DNA from: Pauljensenia sp018375675
GTDB taxonomy: Bacteria > Actinomycetota > Actinomycetes > Actinomycetales > Actinomycetaceae
NCBI GenBank assembly: GCA_041432705.1
Contig: JAPWAE010000001.1
Location: forward strand, 353,205-417,204
Reading direction: 5' to 3'
Length of the DNA: 64,000 nucleotides
A program made the position numbers and the translations under genes. Positions within the stretch are counted from its first letter, which is position 1, and each line of letters opens with the position of its first letter. This document shows, one piece after another, positions 38,496 through 46,384 of the stretch. Under the pieces are notes generated by a model that saw nothing but the letters and a program-made list of their open reading frames with translations, did no database searches and was not told the origin of the DNA.

Positions 38496-38978
38496 CTAGA
38501 CCACCAGCCGCATCCGTTGGCGCGCCGCATTGCGAGAGAACCCCGGCCAGGGGCGCAGTGTCACAATGGTGCGTCCCATCGAGCGGGCCCGAGCCGCCAG
38601 GGCCCGCTGTTGTGCACTGGATAGTTCAGGAACATCGAGGCAGACAACATCACAGGCCTCTATCAGAAGGGAACACAGGTCCCCCACCTGGTGATCTTTC
38701 CCCGCGTTTAGCACCAGCACACGGTCGAGGTCCATCCCCTGCTGCGAGGCCCATTCCCAGCCGATATTCCCCACTCCGCACACGCCGATCCACCCCTCGG
38801 AGGGACACACATCAATCAGCAAGCGGATGAGTTCAGCCCTGCCCGTCGGCCCCAGAAGGACAGGAGAAATCCCCGCCTGCGCACGCTCGACATCGTCACG
38901 CGCTCGCAGGCCAACAGCCTGTTCGGCACGGTTCAACACGTCGCGCGCCGCCAGTAGTCGCGCGTGCGCATCGGTCAT
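38496..38978 (-). CDS. imuA: ImuA', RecA-like mutasome accessory protein
   Basis: 160 aa. A short RecA-fold protein with an N-terminal helical region (LLAARDVLNRAEQAVGLRARDD), then LLGPTGRAELIRLLIDVCPSEGWIGVCGVGNIGWEWASQQGMDLDRVLVLNA. This is the pattern of actinobacterial ImuA' next to imuB, without an intact Walker A. ATG 38978 is used because an upstream ATG (39002) would lie inside the LexA box. GGGGAG precedes it closely. It probably recruits DnaE2 with ImuB to stalled replication. Confidence 0.88.
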   Translation of the reverse strand: MTDAHARLLAARDVLNRAEQAVGLRARDDVERAQAGISPVLLGPTGRAELIRLLIDVCPSEGWIGVCGVGNIGWEWASQQGMDLDRVLVLNAGKDHQVGDLCSLLIEACDVVCLDVPELSSAQQRALAARARSMGRTIVTLRPWPGFSRNAARQRMRLVV

Positions 38979-38994
38979 AACTCCCCCCCAACAA

Positions 38995-39010
38995 TAGAAC
39001 ATGTGTTCGA
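38995..39010. promoter_or_regulatory. LexA (SOS) box for imuA'-imuB-SNF2
   Basis: TAGAACATGTGTTCGA matches TCGAAC-N4-GTTCGA with the same single mismatch as the dnaE2 box. It lies 16 bases before imuA'. The plus-strand RKIP-like gene starts 94 bases away on the other side and could also be affected, though its own region is longer. Confidence 0.88.
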
Positions 39011-39104
39011 CACTGGAAGTGTAGAACCCCGCTCACACATCTGCGTCCCGAACGCCGATCGCGCGCGAATAGGTCACAATGGAAACACCGAGAAAGGAGC
39101 ACGC

Positions 39105-39632
39105 ATGAACATCGACCAGCGCCCCCTTGCCCCCAGCCCCTACGAAGGCCTGGACGTTCCCACGTTCACACTGTCATCGAGCGTTCTCACCGACGGCGCA
39201 CCTATGCCCGAGTCGGCGACCGCCGAGGCCGGATCCCTTTCCCCGGACCTCACCTGGCACGGTTTCCCAGAGGACACGGCGAGCTTCATGCTGACCTGCT
39301 TTGACCCGGACGCCCCGATCCCCTCGGGCTGGTGGCACTGGGCAATTCTTGACATCCCGTCGTCCATGACCCACCTGGAGGCGGGCGCTGGAGCATCCGA
39401 CCTCATGCTGGATGGCCCAGCGTTCCACCTGCGCGGCGATGCGGGTGAGGCTTCCTACTTCGGAGCCGCTCCCCCCGCCGGCGACCGCCCCCACCGCTAC
39501 GTATTCACGGTGCACGCCCTCGATACGGATTCGCTGGGACTCGACGATGACGCGACCCCAGCCATGGCCTCGTTCGCGGCGCTCGAGCACACGATCGCAC
39601 GCGCCTCCCTGACCGTGACCCACCAGGCCTGA
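39105..39632 (+). CDS. YbhB/YbcL (PEBP, Raf-kinase-inhibitor-like) family protein
   Basis: 175 aa. The PEBP pattern is visible: FTLSSSVLTDGAPMP, the anion-pocket SPDLTWHGFPEDTASFMLTCFDPDAP, SGWWHWAILDIPSS, then YFGAAPPAGDRPHRYVFTVHALD. These proteins bind small anionic or phospholipid-like ligands; the physiological role in bacteria is unknown. The start at 39105 has AAAGGAG six bases upstream, and longer frames reach into the LexA-box region. trmL follows by five bases, so they form one unit. Confidence 0.9.
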   Translation: MNIDQRPLAPSPYEGLDVPTFTLSSSVLTDGAPMPESATAEAGSLSPDLTWHGFPEDTASFMLTCFDPDAPIPSGWWHWAILDIPSSMTHLEAGAGASDLMLDGPAFHLRGDAGEASYFGAAPPAGDRPHRYVFTVHALDTDSLGLDDDATPAMASFAALEHTIARASLTVTHQA

Positions 39633-39637
39633 AGACC

Positions 39638-40099
39638 ATGCTGCACATTATTTTTTGGGAGCCGGAAATCCCCGGCAATACGGGAGCCGCTATTCGCTTG
39701 TCCGCATGCACCGGATCGATGCTGCACCTGGTCAAGCCGCTGGGCTTCGACATGGATGACGCGAAGCTTCGCCGTGCGGGCTTGGACTACCACGACCTCG
39801 CGCACGTCAGGGTGCACGATTCCCTCGACGAGGCACTCGCTGAGGTTCCAGGACGCGTCTGGGCGCTCACGGGTCACGCGACCACCATGTACTCCGACAT
39901 CTCCTATGCCGATGGAGATGGCCTCCTCTTTGGGCGCGAGTCGGTCGGCCTGTCCGAGGACGCGATGCATCATCCGCGCGTGGAGGATCGCGTGCGCATT
40001 CAGATGGTTGATGGGGTGCGTTCACTCAACTTGGCCAACTCCGCATCGATCGTCCTGTACGAGGCCTGGCGACAGCTGGGTTTCCCGAACGGCGTCTAA
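39638..40099 (+). CDS. trmL: tRNA (cytidine/uridine-34-2'-O)-methyltransferase TrmL
   Basis: TrmL methylates the ribose of the wobble base in tRNA-Leu species. The 153-aa product is the minimal SPOUT type: LHIIFWEPEIPGNTGAAIRLSACTG, PLGFDMDDAKLRRAGLDYHD, LLFGRESVGLSEDAMH and the knot MVDGVRSLNLANSASIVLYEAWRQ. The length matches E. coli TrmL. It ends before a GC-rich hairpin. Confidence 0.94.
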   Translation: MLHIIFWEPEIPGNTGAAIRLSACTGSMLHLVKPLGFDMDDAKLRRAGLDYHDLAHVRVHDSLDEALAEVPGRVWALTGHATTMYSDISYADGDGLLFGRESVGLSEDAMHHPRVEDRVRIQMVDGVRSLNLANSASIVLYEAWRQLGFPNGV

Positions 40100-40122
40100 C
40101 CCCACGACGGAAAGATGACAAA

Positions 40123-40156
40123 CGAGGCCCGGGTCGGATTACTCCGCCGGGCCTCG
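40123..40156. terminator. Hairpin terminator between trmL and the convergent membrane-protein gene
   Basis: Arms CGAGGCCCGG (40123-40132) and CCGGGCCTCG (40147-40156) pair over ten bases around a 14-base loop. It is shared by convergent transcripts; only short T content follows. Confidence 0.65.
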
Positions 40157-40189
40157 CTTACTAGGTTCACCGCTGGATCGCGCAGTGGG

Positions 40190-40666
40190 TCAGTGCGCCC
40201 TCCACGGGGCGGACGGACGTTCGACCTGCTCTGCGAGTGAGACGATCCTGCGCGGATTCGAGCGCCACATCCAGATCAAGCCGATGATCGACACGATAAA
40301 GGGGAGGAAGTAGAAATCGACGCCGAAGCCGGTCCACGCTGAGCGCGCGGAATTCAGCTCATCCAAGCCGAGCGATGCAACCCACAAAATAATCGGGATA
40401 GCGATCGATAAAGAGATCGTCACCCAGCCAACCAGGCGCATCCGCCGCCCGTTATGGGTGAGCGCAGTGGCCGCGACGAGATAGTCAATGCCCGCGAGGA
40501 GAGCAACGATGCGCGGACCCCAGGGCTGCCCCTGCGCATGGAAAAGATCGAGGATAGCAGTCACAAGAATCCAGGCTCCGAGGAGCCAAAAGAGAGCAAT
40601 GATGATGCGGCCAAGTCCAAGCGACGGCGGGCGCTGATCGCGCGCACCGACGGCCTCGTTCGTCAT
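40190..40666 (-). CDS. Small integral membrane protein, unknown function
   Basis: 158 aa from ATG 40666 (MTNEAVGARDQR). Four hydrophobic segments are visible: IIIALFWLLGAWILVTAIL, IVALLAGIDYLVAATAL, LVGWVTISLSIAIPIILWVASLG and FYFLPFIVSIIGLIWMW. A basic cytoplasmic tail follows (RSNPRRIVSLAEQVERP). No family recognised. GTG 40678 and further upstream starts are possible. It is a single gene, convergent with trmL and divergent from lpdA. Confidence 0.72.
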   Translation of the reverse strand: MTNEAVGARDQRPPSLGLGRIIIALFWLLGAWILVTAILDLFHAQGQPWGPRIVALLAGIDYLVAATALTHNGRRMRLVGWVTISLSIAIPIILWVASLGLDELNSARSAWTGFGVDFYFLPFIVSIIGLIWMWRSNPRRIVSLAEQVERPSAPWRAH

Positions 40667-40797
40667 GTCATGTCCGTGCACAGGTCTGATCCTACCGACA
40701 GCATTGTCGCGGCGCATCGCATGAGCGATGAGTGCCGCAAGCAACTATGCCGTGTGGCCTGAAGCACCGCGATGGAACACCGAGCTTCAGGACAGCG

Positions 40798-40827
40798 TTG
40801 CACAAACGTGGGACAATGGGCCTATAA
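40798..40827 (+). promoter_or_regulatory. Candidate sigma-A-type promoter of lpdA
   Basis: TTGCAC (40798-40803) is followed 17-18 bases later by CCTATA/CTATAA (40821-40827), a fair match to TTGACA/TATAAT. It lies 66 bases before the lpdA start and predicts an untranslated leader holding the hairpin at 40860-40873 (TGAGC-TTCG-GCTCA), just before the GAGGAG ribosome site. Confidence 0.5.
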
Positions 40828-40893
40828 GGACCGTGAGGCCCGCCATGAAAACAACCATCTGAGCTTCGGCTCATCAGCGAGGAGTTTTAAACC

Positions 40894-42267
40894 TTGAGCG
40901 AATCGACCTACGACATCGTCATTCTGGGTGCGGGTTCCGGCGGCTACGCGACCGCCCTACGCGCTGCGCAGCTCGGCATGAAGGTCGCCCTCATTGACGG
41001 CGATAAGGTGGGCGGCACCTGCCTGCACCGCGGCTGCATCCCCACGAAGGCGTACCTGCACGCCGCAGAGACGGCCGAGGCGGTGCGCGAGTCCTCCAAG
41101 TTCGGCGTGTCCTCCACCTTCAACGGTATCGACATGGCTCAGGTGGGCAAGTACCGCGACTCGGTCATTTCCGGTCTGTACAAGGGCCTGCAGGGTCTGC
41201 TGAAGTCCCGCAACGTCGAGGTCATCTCCGGCTGGGGCCGCCTCGCCGACGCGAACACGATTGAGGTCAACGGCCAGCGCATTACCGGCCGCAACATTGT
41301 CCTGGCCACGGGTTCCTACTCGCGTTCAATCCCCGGCCTCGAAATCGGCGGCCGCGTGATCTCCTCCGACCAGGCCCTCCAGATGGACTGGGTCCCCTCC
41401 TCGGCCGTGATCCTCGGCGGCGGCGTCATCGGCCTGGAGTTCGCGTCCGTGTGGCGCAGCTTCGGCGCCGAGGTCACGATCATTGAAGCGCTGCCCCACC
41501 TCGCCAACAACGAGGACGAGGCCATTTCCAAGCAGCTCGAGCGCGCCTACCGCAAGCGCGGCATCAAGTTCCACACGAACACCCGCTTCGCATCGGCCAC
41601 CCAGAACGATCAGGGCGTGCACGTCACGACCGAAGACGGCAAGGCCTTCGACGCCGACGTCCTCCTGGTGGCGGTTGGCCGCGGCCCCGTGACCGAGGGT
41701 CTGGGCTACGAGCAGGCCGGCATCACGCTGGATCGCGGCTTCGTCATCACCAACGACCGCCTGCACACCGGCGTCGGCAACATCTACGCGGTCGGCGATA
41801 TCGTCCCCGGCCTTCAGCTCGCACACCGCGGCTTCATGCAGGGCATCTTCGTCGCCGAAGAGATCGCCGGCCTGAACCCGACCATGCAAGCTGACATCAA
41901 TATCCCGCGCGTGACGTTCTGCGAGCCGGAGATCGCCTCCGTCGGCATGACCGAGAAGCAGGCGCGCGAAAAGTTTGGAGACCAGGTGCGCACCGTCGAG
42001 TACAACCTCGCCGGCAACGGAAAGTCGTCTATCCTGGCCACATCGGGCATCATCAAGCTGGTCTCGGTTGAGGGCGGTCCGATCGTGGGCTTCCACGGCA
42101 TCGGCGCGCGCATCGGCGAACAGATTGGTGAGGGCGAGCTCATGGTGAACTGGGAGGCGTACCCCTCGGACGTCGCTTCCCTGATCCACGCGCACCCCAG
42201 CCAGAACGAGTCGCTTGGCGAAGCGGCTATGGCGCTGGCAGGCAAGCCGCTCCACGTCCACAACTGA
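40894..42267 (+). CDS. lpdA: Dihydrolipoyl dehydrogenase (E3)
   Basis: E3 reoxidises lipoyl groups of 2-oxoacid dehydrogenase complexes with NAD+. The 457-aa product has FAD motif VILGAGSGGYATALRAAQLG, the redox pair in GGTCLHRGCIPTKAYLH, NAD motif AVILGGGVIGLEFASVW, IYAVGDIVPGLQLAHRG, and the C-terminal His-Glu dyad in HAHPSQNESLGEA. It uses a TTG start at 40894; GAGGAG lies upstream. sucB follows 27 bases later. Confidence 0.96.
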   Translation: MSESTYDIVILGAGSGGYATALRAAQLGMKVALIDGDKVGGTCLHRGCIPTKAYLHAAETAEAVRESSKFGVSSTFNGIDMAQVGKYRDSVISGLYKGLQGLLKSRNVEVISGWGRLADANTIEVNGQRITGRNIVLATGSYSRSIPGLEIGGRVISSDQALQMDWVPSSAVILGGGVIGLEFASVWRSFGAEVTIIEALPHLANNEDEAISKQLERAYRKRGIKFHTNTRFASATQNDQGVHVTTEDGKAFDADVLLVAVGRGPVTEGLGYEQAGITLDRGFVITNDRLHTGVGNIYAVGDIVPGLQLAHRGFMQGIFVAEEIAGLNPTMQADINIPRVTFCEPEIASVGMTEKQAREKFGDQVRTVEYNLAGNGKSSILATSGIIKLVSVEGGPIVGFHGIGARIGEQIGEGELMVNWEAYPSDVASLIHAHPSQNESLGEAAMALAGKPLHVHN

Positions 42268-42294
42268 CCGAAATCTTTTAATAGGAGAACACAC

Positions 42295-44028
42295 ATGGCA
42301 ACTTCAGTGACCATGCCCGCTCTGGGCGAGTCCGTCACCGAGGGCACCGTCACCACGTGGCTCAAGCAGGTCGGCGACACCGTCGAGCTCGACGAGCCCA
42401 TCGTTGAGGTGTCCACGGACAAGGTCGACTCCGAGGTCCCCTCCCCCGTGGCCGGCGTCCTGCTGGAAATCCTGGTCCCCGAGGATGAGACCGTCGAGGT
42501 CGGCACCGAGATCGCTCGCATTGGCGATGCGTCTGAGGCTTCGGCAGCCCCTGCTGCTGCAACCGTGGCCGCTCCCGCTGCCGCCCCCGTTGAGGCTGCG
42601 GCCCCCGCGGCGGCTCCGGCTGCACCGGCCGCCGCACCTGCTCCTGCCGCCACTCCCGCGCAGGGCACCGAGGTGCGCATGCCCGCTCTGGGCGAGTCCG
42701 TCACCGAGGGCACCGTCACCACGTGGCTGAAGGCCGTGGGCGACGCCGTTGACGCCGACGAGCCGCTGCTCGAGGTGTCCACGGACAAGGTCGACTCCGA
42801 GGTCCCCTCCCCCGTCGCCGGGTTCCTGGCAGAAATCCGCGTTCCCGAGGACGAGACTGTCGAGGTCGGCACCGTCGTCGCGATCATTTCTTCGTCGGCT
42901 CCCTCTGCTGCTCCCGCCGCCGAGGCAGCTGCCCCCGCCGCTCCGGCTGCACCCGTGGCGCCTGCTGCTCCCGCTGCACCGGCCGCTCCGGTGGCGCCTG
43001 CTGCTCCCGCCGCGCCGGCCGCTCCGGTTGATCCCTTCCCGAATGCCTCGACACTGGCACAGACGGCTTCCGCCGCTCCTGTCGTTGAAACCCCCGTTGC
43101 CGTCACCGGCTCCGCGTATGTCACCCCGATCGTTCGTAAGCTCGCCCGCGAGCTCGGCGTTGATCTGGCGTCCGTGTCGGGCACGGGCGTCGGCGGCCGT
43201 GTTCGCCGCGAGGACATCGAGGCTGCCGCCGCTGCCGCTGCTGCTCCCGCCGCACCGGCTGCCCCAGCCGCTCCTGCCGCACCGGCCACCGCTGTTCGCG
43301 AGCCTTCGCCGCTGCGTGGAACGACCGAGAAGATGTCGCGCCTGCGTCAGACGATCGCTCGTCGCATGGTCGAATCGCTCCAGACTTCGGCTCAGCTGAC
43401 CACGGTTATCGAGGTCGACGTCACGAAGGTTGCAGCTATGCGCGCACGTTCGAAGGACGCGTTCCTTGCCAAGCACGGCACTAAGCTGACGTTCCTGCCC
43501 TTCTTCGTGAAGGCCGCGACCGAGGCACTCGCCTACCACCCGAAGATCAACGCGACCATCAACGACAAGGAGGTCACGTACTTCGACTACGAGCACGTGG
43601 GCATTGCCGTTGATACGCCGCGCGGTCTGCTGGTCCCGGTCATGAAGAACGCCGGAGACAAGGACATTGCGGGCATCGCCGCCTCGATCAACGATCTGGC
43701 TGCCCGTACTCGCGACTCGAAGATTGGCCCGGACGAGCTGTCCGGCTCGACGTTCACGGTGACCAACACCGGCTCGGGTGGCGCGCTCTTCGACACGCCG
43801 GTCCTCAACATGCCGGAGACCGCGATCATGGGTGTTGGCACGATCGTGAAGCGTCCCGTCGTGATGAAGGGCGCCGACGGTGCCGACGTCATCGCGATTC
43901 GCTCGATGGTCTACCTGTCGCTGTCCTACGACCACCGCCTGGTTGACGGTGCCGACGCTTCGCGCTTCCTCATGGACGTGAAGAAGCGCCTGGAGGAGGG
44001 CGCGTTCGAGGCCGACCTCGGACTCTGA
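42295..44028 (+). CDS. sucB: Dihydrolipoamide acyltransferase (E2, succinyl/branched type) with two lipoyl domains
   Basis: 577 aa: lipoyl domain 1 (about 1-76) and lipoyl domain 2 (about 126-201), both with the lipoylated Lys in EVSTDKVDSEVPSP. They are joined by long Ala/Pro linkers. An E3/E1-binding domain at about 278-312 (VTPIVRKLARELGVDLASVSGTGVGGRVRREDI) follows. The catalytic domain ends SLSYDHRLVDGADASRFL, the HxxxDG active site. Two lipoyl domains are usual in actinobacterial E2. With lpdA it supplies E2/E3 for pyruvate or 2-oxoglutarate dehydrogenase; no E1 gene is in the window, so acyl specificity is inferred. Confidence 0.93.
   Translation: MATSVTMPALGESVTEGTVTTWLKQVGDTVELDEPIVEVSTDKVDSEVPSPVAGVLLEILVPEDETVEVGTEIARIGDASEASAAPAAATVAAPAAAPVEAAAPAAAPAAPAAAPAPAATPAQGTEVRMPALGESVTEGTVTTWLKAVGDAVDADEPLLEVSTDKVDSEVPSPVAGFLAEIRVPEDETVEVGTVVAIISSSAPSAAPAAEAAAPAAPAAPVAPAAPAAPAAPVAPAAPAAPAAPVDPFPNASTLAQTASAAPVVETPVAVTGSAYVTPIVRKLARELGVDLASVSGTGVGGRVRREDIEAAAAAAAAPAAPAAPAAPAAPATAVREPSPLRGTTEKMSRLRQTIARRMVESLQTSAQLTTVIEVDVTKVAAMRARSKDAFLAKHGTKLTFLPFFVKAATEALAYHPKINATINDKEVTYFDYEHVGIAVDTPRGLLVPVMKNAGDKDIAGIAASINDLAARTRDSKIGPDELSGSTFTVTNTGSGGALFDTPVLNMPETAIMGVGTIVKRPVVMKGADGADVIAIRSMVYLSLSYDHRLVDGADASRFLMDVKKRLEEGAFEADLGL
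42313..42815 (+). repeat. Exact direct repeats encoding the two lipoyl domains
   Basis: Two stretches recur at an offset of 366 bases. 42313-42362 equals 42679-42728 (50 bases) and 42406-42449 equals 42772-42815 (44 bases). They encode MPALGESVTEGTVTTWL and the lipoyl-lysine segment EVSTDKVDSEVPSP. Identity including third codon positions points to recent duplication or continuing gene conversion between the domains. Confidence 0.9.
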
Positions 44029-44043
44029 TCCTCACCGAAGGCT

Positions 44044-44077
44044 GATGGGGTGGGCCTCGCATGAGGCCCACCCCATC
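44044..44077. terminator. Perfect 15-bp hairpin terminator after sucB
   Basis: Arms GATGGGGTGGGCCTC (44044-44058) and GAGGCCCACCCCATC (44063-44077) pair exactly around GCAT. It lies between sucB and the convergent kinase-like gene; no T-run follows. Confidence 0.8.
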
Positions 44078-44111
44078 GCTATTGCTTGAACACCTGTGAA
44101 GTTGTCGCGCC

Positions 44112-45446
44112 TTATTGCGGGGTCGCACCACTTTGCTGACCAGCGGGCTCCGCCTTCACAACCTTTCCCGACACGGGATCGACGCGCACGCGAAGGTCGG
44201 TCACTTGCGGCTCCGAGCGCCTCTCACAAGTTCCCGCTCGACATGTTTCCGAAGCGAGAATCGTCAATGTTGCACCGACATCAATGGCTCCCGGCTCACA
44301 CGCCAACACGGAGATCTCATCGATCTGAGAGGACAACTGTGCGACGCGCACTCCGTCGCTTTGCATCGTTGCGATGCGTCTCTTGTCTTGATCGAGCAGC
44401 TCACCACCGAGAACGCTCTCGAGAGACGTCGGGTCACCGGCGACCACGGCTTCGTCACGCGTACGGATCGCACGGTTAATCGTTTCCGAGAGGGCCGAAA
44501 CATCGCACGCGCTTCCGGTCGACTGCTCGCGCGATTGCGAGGGATCGCTGTGGACAGATACTTCCGATTGGCCACTGCTTACACCGCTGCGCAGCAAGCC
44601 GTAGGCCATGATGGACACACCTGCGATGATCGCCGTCAGCCCCATAGCGAGGACGCCGAGCGCTCGGCGGCGGCCGCGCTGCGCTTTCTGTCTCCCGCCA
44701 CGCACATTCTGCGGTGTCGACGCTGCCAAGCGCTCGGACCGCCTATCTCTGAGGGTATCCTCGCGCAGTGCCGCAGCGCGCAAGTCAGCGATGACGCGCT
44801 CGGGATCCACGGGCTCACGCGAAATAGGGTGCTCGACGGGATCGTCAACAACGGGCGTTGCGTCTGCAAGACAGTCGTTAGGCTCTTCGAAGCCAAGCTC
44901 AGCCAGTGCCTCGTCCATGTGCAGAAGGTGCGCGAGCTGACGCAGGCACGCGCGATCGGCCCCCTGCCCACTGAGCCCTTGGCTCCACCCGGGGGTTCCG
45001 TCGTACTCTCCCATCTCGTCGACCAGATCGATGATGACAGCACGCCCAGATGGTGTCACGATGATGTTGGAAGGAGTCAAATCCCCATGGACGATTCCAG
45101 CACTGTGCAGAGCACTGAGTCCCGCGGCTATTCCTTCGATGATCTGTCGACGTGTCGCGATGGGACGCAAGTCGGGCGAGCCAATTTCAGCGTCGAGTGG
45201 ACGCCCAGCCACGAAGTCGTAGACGATTGCCCAACGGCCGTCGTCTGATCGTGCAACATCACGCAGGGTAACAACATGTCGCGACGTGATCGAGGCCCAT
45301 GCCTTCCATCGCTTGAGGCACCGCTCTCCATCTCCGGCAGCGCGTAGCGACAATAGCGCCTCACCCGCCTCAGTGCGCGTACGCCAAACGGGGCCGGTCG
45401 CCCCGATATGGAAGATTTGGCCAACGTCGTAACCGCCAATGTTCAT
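44112..45446 (-). CDS. Degenerate Ser/Thr-kinase-like membrane protein
   Basis: 444 aa. Residues about 5-235 have the Hanks-kinase outline: catalytic-loop HGDLTPSNIIVTPSGRAVIIDLVDE replaces HRDLKPxN...DFG, with RQIIEGIAAGLSALHSAGIVHG before it. The glycine loop is poor (IGATGPVWRT), the beta-3 Lys position reads LLSLR, and DFG is DLV, so catalysis is doubtful. One membrane helix follows at about 267-290 (ALGVLAMGLTAIIAGVSIMAYGLL). After it comes an exported domain of about 150 residues with Cys pairs (SACDVSALSET, VLACEPG, CRAGTCER). It may be a pseudokinase or scaffold for envelope signalling. ATG 45446 is chosen; TTG 45467 is possible. Confidence 0.82.
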   Translation of the reverse strand: MNIGGYDVGQIFHIGATGPVWRTRTEAGEALLSLRAAGDGERCLKRWKAWASITSRHVVTLRDVARSDDGRWAIVYDFVAGRPLDAEIGSPDLRPIATRRQIIEGIAAGLSALHSAGIVHGDLTPSNIIVTPSGRAVIIDLVDEMGEYDGTPGWSQGLSGQGADRACLRQLAHLLHMDEALAELGFEEPNDCLADATPVVDDPVEHPISREPVDPERVIADLRAAALREDTLRDRRSERLAASTPQNVRGGRQKAQRGRRRALGVLAMGLTAIIAGVSIMAYGLLRSGVSSGQSEVSVHSDPSQSREQSTGSACDVSALSETINRAIRTRDEAVVAGDPTSLESVLGGELLDQDKRRIATMQSDGVRVAQLSSQIDEISVLACEPGAIDVGATLTILASETCRAGTCERRSEPQVTDLRVRVDPVSGKVVKAEPAGQQSGATPQ

Positions 45447-45551
45447 ACCGCCATTGTCCAAAGCCAACCAATGTGATGCAACTCATTTCACAAAGTGCCT
45501 GATCGGACGGGTGGACTTTCGATCATCAATTGCACGTACAATAATGAGGCT

Positions 45552-46244
45552 ATGAGTGAATCGAATCCCCCCGGCAAGAGGCGCTTCTACCAGAATGTCC
45601 TCGACGCGTACCGACTGACCAAACGCACCTACCCGGCACTTCCGTGGATGCTTCTCGGAACAGCCGCCGCGGTGATCGCCGTCTTCATGCTGGTGGCCTG
45701 GCTGACCAACATGTCGTTCATTGGCTGGCTTGTCGTCGGCATCATGGGCTCGTTCACCGCAGCCCTTGCGCTGCTGAGCATTCTGACGCGCCGCGCACTG
45801 TACTCGCAGGTTGAGGATACGGCGGGTGCCGTGAAGGTTGCACTCTCCCAGATTCAGCGAGGCTGGGTGATTCCCGAGCAGCCCATCGCATACACCCGCG
45901 AGCAGGACCTCGTGTGGCGTATTGTTGGGCGCGCAGGCGTCGTTCTCATCTCCGAAGGCCCCGCGTCCCGCGTCCGCCCCCTCCTCCAGGCCGAGACGAA
46001 GCGCGTCACCAAGGTCATGCGCAACGTTCCCGTTCATCAGATCCAGGTGGGTCACGACGACGGGCAGATTGCCCTGAAGGATCTGCAGCGCGAGCTGCGC
46101 AAGTTGAAGAACGTGCTGACCCCCGAGGAAGTTCCCCAGGTCTCTGCGCGCATCAACGCTCTCCGATCGGGCGAGCCCCCCATCCCAAAGGGCATCGACC
46201 CTCTCCGCGCCAAGCCGTCACGCCGCGCACTTCGCGGCAACTGA
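45552..46244 (+). CDS. DUF4191 membrane protein
   Basis: 230 aa. Two membrane helices lie at about 32-55 (LPWMLLGTAAAVIAVFMLVAWL) and 60-80 (FIGWLVVGIMGSFTAALALLSIL), after the conserved YRLTKRTYPALPW. A cytosolic domain then has GRAGVVLISEGPASRVRPLLQAETKRVTKVMRNVPVHQIQVG, typical of DUF4191. The family is widespread in actinobacteria, often near lipoate or glutamine synthetase genes; function unknown. ATG 45552 has GAGG just before it. Confidence 0.88.
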   Translation: MSESNPPGKRRFYQNVLDAYRLTKRTYPALPWMLLGTAAAVIAVFMLVAWLTNMSFIGWLVVGIMGSFTAALALLSILTRRALYSQVEDTAGAVKVALSQIQRGWVIPEQPIAYTREQDLVWRIVGRAGVVLISEGPASRVRPLLQAETKRVTKVMRNVPVHQIQVGHDDGQIALKDLQRELRKLKNVLTPEEVPQVSARINALRSGEPPIPKGIDPLRAKPSRRALRGN

Positions 46245-46250
46245 ACCTCT

Positions 46251-46283
46251 CAAGTGGGCAAGCACGATGTGCTTGCCCACTTG
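46251..46283. terminator. Perfect 15-bp hairpin terminator after the DUF4191 gene
   Basis: Arms CAAGTGGGCAAGCAC (46251-46265) and GTGCTTGCCCACTTG (46269-46283) pair exactly around GAT. It separates the DUF4191 gene from the ABC transporter operon in the same direction; no T-run. Confidence 0.78.
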
Positions 46284-46319
46284 CGTATCCACGATCCGAG
46301 ACTCATTCGACGCGCATAG

Positions 46320-46337
46320 TATGCATGTGCTTGCATA
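46320..46337. promoter_or_regulatory. Putative operator TATGCA-N6-TGCATA before the first binding protein
   Basis: TATGCA (46320-46325) and TGCATA (46332-46337) form an inverted repeat with a six-base spacer, 47 bases before the first binding-protein start. The same half-sites and spacing occur before the second binding protein. The regulator is unknown. Confidence 0.6.
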
Positions 46338-46384
46338 TCTATTACACGAGCCCGCTTGAAACACGGATACTGAGGAACATAATC

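Noticed and set aside
42304..43935. Long minus-strand frame (543 codons) opposite sucB
   Set aside because: Gly/Arg/Ser runs are the complement of the Ala/Pro linkers of SucB; no start signal or recognisable domain.
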